Shown: positions 32,762 to 35,856 of the stretch, piece by piece
How positions within the stretch are numbered: position 1 is the stretch's first letter
Layout of the letters: each line of letters starts with the position of its first letter
DNA from: Siculibacillus lacustris
GTDB lineage: Bacteria > Pseudomonadota > Alphaproteobacteria > Rhizobiales > Ancalomicrobiaceae
Length of the DNA stretch: 35,856 nt
Reading direction: 5' to 3'
NCBI RefSeq assembly: GCF_004328075.1
Contig: NZ_SJFN01000042.1
Span: forward strand, 1 to 35,856
Notes under the pieces: generated by a model
Seen by the model: only the letters and a program-made list of their open reading frames with translations
Told to the model about the DNA's origin: nothing
Database searches by the model: none
Made by a program: the position numbers and the translations under genes

Positions 32762-33672
32762 TTCGTGCCCTCCTTCTCGGCAGCGGCGAGCAGTTCCCCG
32801 GCGGCGGCAACAAGGTCGTCTCTGGTGCGGCACTCACCTTTAGGCGACATCCACAGCACCAGACTTGAAGCCGATCCTGCGATATAGGCCAAGGCGGCAA
32901 CCAAATCCGCAGGCGCCGCGACGAGCCCGCCGCCGAGATCTTGCCCGGCTCGTACCGGCTCCCGCAGGAGGCCGGCAGAGGAAAGGGCGGCGGTAGCGGC
33001 GTCGGCAGCATCATTGATGCCGACGACAAATGCACTCGCCACAGCCGGCGCAAGGCCGGTGGCGTCGACCTTGATGTGTGTCTTGATCGCCCGCGCCACG
33101 ATCTCCCGCGCCTCGGCGGGGAGCGGAGCGGCCGGGCGCCGCAGACCGTCGTACGGCAGGCGGACGCCGCTCGCCGACTGCGCCATGATCTCCGGCACCA
33201 TAGCCGCGGCGGCGGCCATCGCCTCGGGGGAGACGCTGGTCTCGGTCGCCGGCTCCGGATCCCCGATCGGCAGGATGAACCATGCGTCCTCATCTTCTCG
33301 GCCGAACGCCTCGGCGCTCTCCCGATCGGCGAACTTGAGGGCCTTCGCCTTGTCCTCGGTCCATTCCGGCCCAAAGTCGCCCCAGGCGCGGAATCGGTCT
33401 CCGGCGCTGTTCGCGATGACGAAGCCGATCGGCGCCGGACTAGCGAGGGCTTCGTCTCGGAAATAGGTCGCGATCCGGTCGAGGGAGTTCATGTTGATGT
33501 TCGGAACCTGATGTCCGACATAGAACGCCGGGTCGGGCGTCCAAGGCGACCCCCGCGCCGCGCCGACGGCCGCGACAAGCGTCTTCCATGCGATGTTTCC
33601 GGAGGAAGGGAGCTTGTTGGAGAGGTCCCGCCATTCCGCCAGCGCGGCGCGTTCTTGGTCGGTCTCGGTCAT
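32758..33672 (-). CDS. Phage hypothetical protein (304 aa)
   Basis: 304 residues from the ATG at 33672, which overlaps the preceding stop (ATGA) and has AAGGA nine bases upstream. No enzyme family is recognised. The N-terminal part is helical and rich in charged residues (M-T-E-T-D-Q-E-R-A-A-L). A middle section (W-T-E-D-K-A-K-A-L-K-F-A-D-R-E-S-A-E-A-F, followed by A-W-F-I-L-P) looks like a small alpha/beta domain of the kind that describes percent-type field values in phage proteins. The C-terminal half is alanine-rich and helical. It may be a mosaic of two or three phage modules. Soluble, no signal peptide. Confidence 0.65.
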   Translation of the reverse strand: MTETDQERAALAEWRDLSNKLPSSGNIAWKTLVAAVGAARGSPWTPDPAFYVGHQVPNINMNSLDRIATYFRDEALASPAPIGFVIANSAGDRFRAWGDFGPEWTEDKAKALKFADRESAEAFGREDEDAWFILPIGDPEPATETSVSPEAMAAAAAMVPEIMAQSASGVRLPYDGLRRPAAPLPAEAREIVARAIKTHIKVDATGLAPAVASAFVVGINDAADAATAALSSAGLLREPVRAGQDLGGGLVAAPADLVAALAYIAGSASSLVLWMSPKGECRTRDDLVAAAGELLAAAEKEGTK

Positions 33673-34166
33673 GGCATCAGTTCCTTGAGGGCGCGGATCG
33701 CATCGGCAGCGGATACGCGAGAAGCGCAATAGATGCTGACAAACCCTTGGGTCCGTCCTTCGAGGATCTTCGGGTCGATGCCATTGGCCGCTTCTGATGC
33801 CTCTTCGAGCGCGTCGTTGCGGGCGGCGGCGAGGGCCGCGCGGGCTTCGTCGCGCTGATCGCGGAGCGCTTGAACATCGGCGGCGTGGTCTGCGTCGGCG
33901 CGCGAAAGCGTCGCGCGAAGTTCTGCGGCATCCGCTTCCGCCTTGCGCAGGCGGGAGATGAGGGCGAGAACGGTCGGAGGGTCGAACGTGGAGATGTGTT
34001 CGACATTGGCCCCATCTGCATTCGGTCCCCACTGACAATCGATACGGGCGACCTCATGCTCTCCGTCAAAATAACTGGACCGGACAGAGAATCCCAACCT
34101 TCGCCACTCACACGGCGTTGCCGCCTTCGCCACGGCTTCCAGCTTGTCGAGGTCGATCTCAGCCAT
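33669..34166 (-). CDS. Ead/Ea22-like phage protein
   Basis: 165 residues. The N-terminus (L-D-K-L-E-A-V-A-K-A-A-T-P-C-E-W) followed by F-D-P-P-T-V-L-A-L-I-S-R-L-R-K-A-E and a long coiled coil (about 80-125, A-E-L-R-A-T-L...D-E-A-R-A-A-L) ending in A-A-D-A-I-R-A-L-K matches Ead/Ea22-like prophage proteins. The function of that family is not established. The ATG at 34166 has AGGAGG upstream, and the gene overlaps its upstream neighbour by 8 bp and its downstream neighbour by ATGA. Confidence 0.7.
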   Translation of the reverse strand: MAEIDLDKLEAVAKAATPCEWRRLGFSVRSSYFDGEHEVARIDCQWGPNADGANVEHISTFDPPTVLALISRLRKAEADAAELRATLSRADADHAADVQALRDQRDEARAALAAARNDALEEASEAANGIDPKILEGRTQGFVSIYCASRVSAADAIRALKELMP

Positions 34167-34443
34167 TGGACGGGGCCTCCTGGCACATGGCAGTGCGGAT
34201 TGTGGTGGCGATATCCGATGCGGCTCTCATGGACGCGCGCGCCTTGTCCCGGCCCGTCCGACTTTTTGCCTTCCGTAGGCCGTTTTCCTCGTGAATCATG
34301 GCCTTGTGGTCCGCCTCGCAGGCCGCCTCCTCTCCTGCGATCGGCCTCAGAGCCGCGTACAGCGCCTCGGCGGTCTGAGGGCTCGCCATCGGCCCGAGCA
34401 CGGAACGGACGGCGGTGAGCACTGCGGTAGGGTCGTGGGTCAT
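34159..34443 (-). CDS. Small phage hypothetical protein (94 aa)
   Basis: 94 residues from the ATG at 34443, overlapping the zinc-ribbon gene stop as ATGA; the open frame to 34602 is noise upstream of this. Helical and charged (M-T-H-D-P-T-A-V-L-T-A-V-R-S-V-L-G, then A-L-Y-A-A-L-R-P-I-A-G-E-E-A-A-C-E-A-D-H). No domain recognised. Part of the overlapping operon. Confidence 0.65.
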   Translation of the reverse strand: MTHDPTAVLTAVRSVLGPMASPQTAEALYAALRPIAGEEAACEADHKAMIHEENGLRKAKSRTGRDKARASMRAASDIATTIRTAMCQEAPSNG

Positions 34444-34643
34444 TGCGCGGCCTCCGTCGCATCCAGAGGTGCTTCGGGCCACTCGTAGGCGCATCGCTGG
34501 CAACGCCGACGCAAATGCTCTTCGACCGGCATGGGGTCCCATTGGTAGCCACGGGCGACGTCGCGATCTTGCCAGAGGGCACTCACATCCGTGCCGCCGC
34601 ACTTCGGACAGGTAGCTGCGGGATCGTAGGTTTTCATGGTCAT
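34440..34643 (-). CDS. Zinc-ribbon phage protein (67 aa)
   Basis: 67 residues. C-P-K-C-G-G (near 12-17) and C-Q-R-C-A-Y-E-W (near 48-55) form a two-CxxC zinc ribbon of the kind seen in small nucleic-acid-binding phage proteins. The ATG at 34643 has GGGAGG seven bases upstream and overlaps the HNH stop (ATGA). A second in-frame ATG lies two codons later. The exact role is unknown. Confidence 0.75.
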   Translation of the reverse strand: MTMKTYDPAATCPKCGGTDVSALWQDRDVARGYQWDPMPVEEHLRRRCQRCAYEWPEAPLDATEAAQ

Positions 34644-35026
34644 GTCCGTTCCTCCCGGCGCTCTACGCGCCCATCCATGCGCTTGCGGAAACCCGAAGCC
34701 TTCGACCCCGGCATCGGTCGCGACGACGTCTTGACGCCGAGGTGCTTCGCCCTGATGCGGGCCGTCTTCGACTTGGCGGCAACGTCAGCCTTTGATTTTT
34801 CCGAGTGGCACGCGCGGCACAGAACATCGATATTGCCTTCGCGGTTCTCGCCACCGAGGATCAGCGCCAGACGGTGATCGTACTCGGGGCCATTGCCGGG
34901 CCTGATCCGCACGCCGCACGACTGGCAAAGACCTTTTGCGGCTTCGAACAGACGGACCCGGACCCTTGCGGGAATCGCCGTGTCTGGCGAGGCACCGGAC
35001 CATTCCGGCACGGTGCGCCCGGTCAT
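34640..35026 (-). CDS. HNH endonuclease
   Basis: 128 residues. A compact HNH/beta-beta-alpha-metal nuclease: C-Q-S-C-G (34-38), P-E-Y-D-H (catalytic His about 51), G-G-E-N-R-E-G-N-I-D (Asn) and V-L-C-R-A-C-H (zinc and third catalytic His). The C-terminal half is basic. It starts at 35026 with an ATGA overlap to ninB and AGAGGGG eight bases upstream. In this position beside NinB it is likely a phage recombination or replication nuclease rather than the packaging HNH (inference). Confidence 0.85.
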   Translation of the reverse strand: MTGRTVPEWSGASPDTAIPARVRVRLFEAAKGLCQSCGVRIRPGNGPEYDHRLALILGGENREGNIDVLCRACHSEKSKADVAAKSKTARIRAKHLGVKTSSRPMPGSKASGFRKRMDGRVERREERT

Positions 35027-35433
35027 GCGCGCATCCCCTCTTGCTCGAGCGCGGAACTGTGGAACACGACGCCATGCTCAGCGCCGAACGCCTCGATGAT
35101 CTCCATCAGGTCGCCAAACTCGGCCTTCGACAGATCCGACGATGACCGCCCCAAATTCACGAAGCCGGTTCCGTGGATGTTCGGCACGAGGCGGAGCTCG
35201 GCTTTCAACGCGTCGAGAAACACGAGCTTCCAGTCGTCGGCGGTGAGCCGCACGCCGTGCCACGTCAACTGACTGGCGATGTCCGTCAGCATCGCCCAAA
35301 GGCGCGCGTTCTGCGGGATCGTCCGCTTCGGCGCCTTGAACTCGATGCGTGTCTCCGGCGGGGCCTTGCTCACCCAGGCGAGCGCACGGGCGCGGATGAC
35401 GTCGCTGGTAAGGACGAGGGTTGCGCGGCTCAT
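35023..35433 (-). CDS. ninB: NinB-family recombination protein
   Basis: 136 residues from the ATG at 35433, one base after the preceding stop; the frame to 35478 is an extension without a ribosome-binding site. K-R-T-I-P-Q-N-A-R-L-W-A-M-L-T-D-I-A near the middle and W-K-L-V-F-L-D-A-L are the recognisable NinB (phage lambda Orf) blocks, and length fits (lambda NinB is about 146). NinB-type proteins bind single-stranded DNA and SSB to help phage recombination. It is followed by an HNH gene with ATGA overlap, supporting a shared recombination module. Confidence 0.85.
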   Translation of the reverse strand: MSRATLVLTSDVIRARALAWVSKAPPETRIEFKAPKRTIPQNARLWAMLTDIASQLTWHGVRLTADDWKLVFLDALKAELRLVPNIHGTGFVNLGRSSSDLSKAEFGDLMEIIEAFGAEHGVVFHSSALEQEGMRA

Positions 35434-35434
35434 G

Positions 35435-35609
35435 TCACTCGCCCGCCAGCAAGAGGTTGGCGCCGGCCTTGATCTCATCGAAGCGCCGCTTCATTGCAGC
35501 CAGCATCTCGGCGACCTGTGCTTCGGTGAGCCGCGCCGCGGTCCGCTGGGGCTTCTCGCGTGTCCAGGTCGCGCGGATAGCCTGTTCAGAGTCCTCGTTG
35601 TCGATGTAG
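35435..35609 (-). pseudogene. Phage gene truncated by the IS21-family insertion
   Basis: The frame ending at 35435 encodes Y-I-D-N-E-D-S-E-Q-A-I-R-A-T-W, then R-L-T-E-A-Q-V-A-E-M-L-A-A-M-K-R-R-F-D-E-I, a charged helical protein I do not recognise. At 35610 the sequence becomes the IS end, so the original N-terminus is lost or displaced to the far side of the IS. The frame stays open into the IS to an ATG at 35671 with a perfect GGAGGAGG site seven bases upstream, which would give a 78-residue chimera with about 21 IS-encoded residues. Confidence 0.65.
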
Positions 35610-35856
35610 TGTTGATTTCCGCGGAGAACTGACCCAGGCGGCAGGGATTTTTCCATCGAGAATTGACCCATGTTTGAACCTCCTCCCTCGCCACTGGTGC
35701 GGGGGACAGCGGAGTGATCGACATGGAGTTATTGAGCGTCATCCGGCGCTGGCACTATCGGGATCATTTCTCGATCCGAGAGATTTCCCGGCGCACCGGG
35801 CTTTCGAGGAACACGGTCCGCAAGTACCTGCGGTCCGACAGCGTCGAGCCTCGGTT
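35610..35856 (+). mobile_element. IS21-family insertion sequence, left end (partial)
   Basis: The element begins with TG at 35610 (TGTTGATTTCC), followed by two near-identical 13-bp direct repeats (GAGAACTGACCCA at 35624-35636 and GAGAATTGACCCA at 35658-35670), the multiple terminal repeats expected at an IS21-family end. The istA start follows at 35723. The right end, istB and the target duplication are beyond the window. Confidence 0.8.
35723..35856 (+). CDS. istA: IS21-family transposase IstA (3' partial)
   Basis: The first 44 residues are visible: M-E-L-L-S-V-I-R-R-W-H-Y-R-D-H-F, then S-I-R-E-I-S-R-R-T-G-L-S-R-N-T-V-R-K-Y-L, the helix-turn-helix that opens IS21-type IstA proteins and binds the terminal repeats. 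The ATG at 35723 has GGAG eight bases upstream. The gene runs off the window; the DDE catalytic domain is not seen. Confidence 0.88.
   Translation, partial: MELLSVIRRWHYRDHFSIREISRRTGLSRNTVRKYLRSDSVEPR

Noticed and set aside
32535-33374. 342-codon frame that would extend the 62-residue cysteine-rich protein
   Set aside because: Upstream of the GTG at 32534 it is Arg/Pro/Ser-rich and overlaps two better-supported genes in other frames.

Overview
The window is a high-GC chromosomal segment whose gene content fits an alphaproteobacterium, probably of the Hyphomicrobiales/Rhodospirillales type. The basis is family resemblance: an RTX-type repeat protein, TPR-GT9 proteins, a RibB fused to an inactive RibA-like domain, a ROK-controlled sugar ABC operon and a typical alphaproteobacterial phage integrase. 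No rRNA or complete tRNA is present, so the genus cannot be named.

1-11648, cell-surface glycan or glycoprotein block. The 3' part of a large secreted repeat protein (fifteen 46-residue units in perfect register plus an RTX tail) is followed by a DUF6165 protein, a 1691-residue protein with three fused TPR+GT9-like modules, and a 502-residue single-module relative (ATGA overlap). Facing them on the minus strand are a GT4 glycosyltransferase and a SAM methyltransferase.

11824-15463, housekeeping genes: transaldolase (minus), a DHBP synthase with an N-terminal helix-turn-helix and a degenerate GTP cyclohydrolase II domain (minus), and a divergent FAH-family hydrolase (plus). A near-perfect 15-bp palindrome lies between the last two.

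15766-19567, a five-gene Na+-translocating acyl-CoA (methylmalonyl-CoA-like) decarboxylase operon, including an unlisted 55-residue one-span protein, closed by a textbook intrinsic terminator. A lone 48-residue membrane protein follows.

19913-27832, a sugar catabolism locus on the minus strand: xylulokinase, then ROK repressor, two-domain ABC ATPase, permease, periplasmic binding protein and PfkB kinase. The repressor-transporter operon has a TTGACA-17-CATCAT promoter with an inverted repeat over its -10 and predicted start, which fits autoregulation.

28036-30062: a formate/nitrite-type channel (minus) and a metallophosphoesterase (plus). Together with the Na+-pump decarboxylase the channel suggests some fermentative or anaerobic capacity (inference).

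30584-35856, integrated element. A 45-nt displaced 3' half of a tRNA-Pro(CGG) gene marks one attachment site. The integrase lies beside it, and a chain of tightly overlapping phage-type genes (excisionase-like, SLOG/DUF2493, small proteins, Ead-like, zinc ribbon, HNH, NinB) reads toward it. An IS21-family element has inserted into the gene upstream of ninB, and the window ends inside its istA. The intact tRNA-Pro should lie at the far end of the element, to the right of the window.
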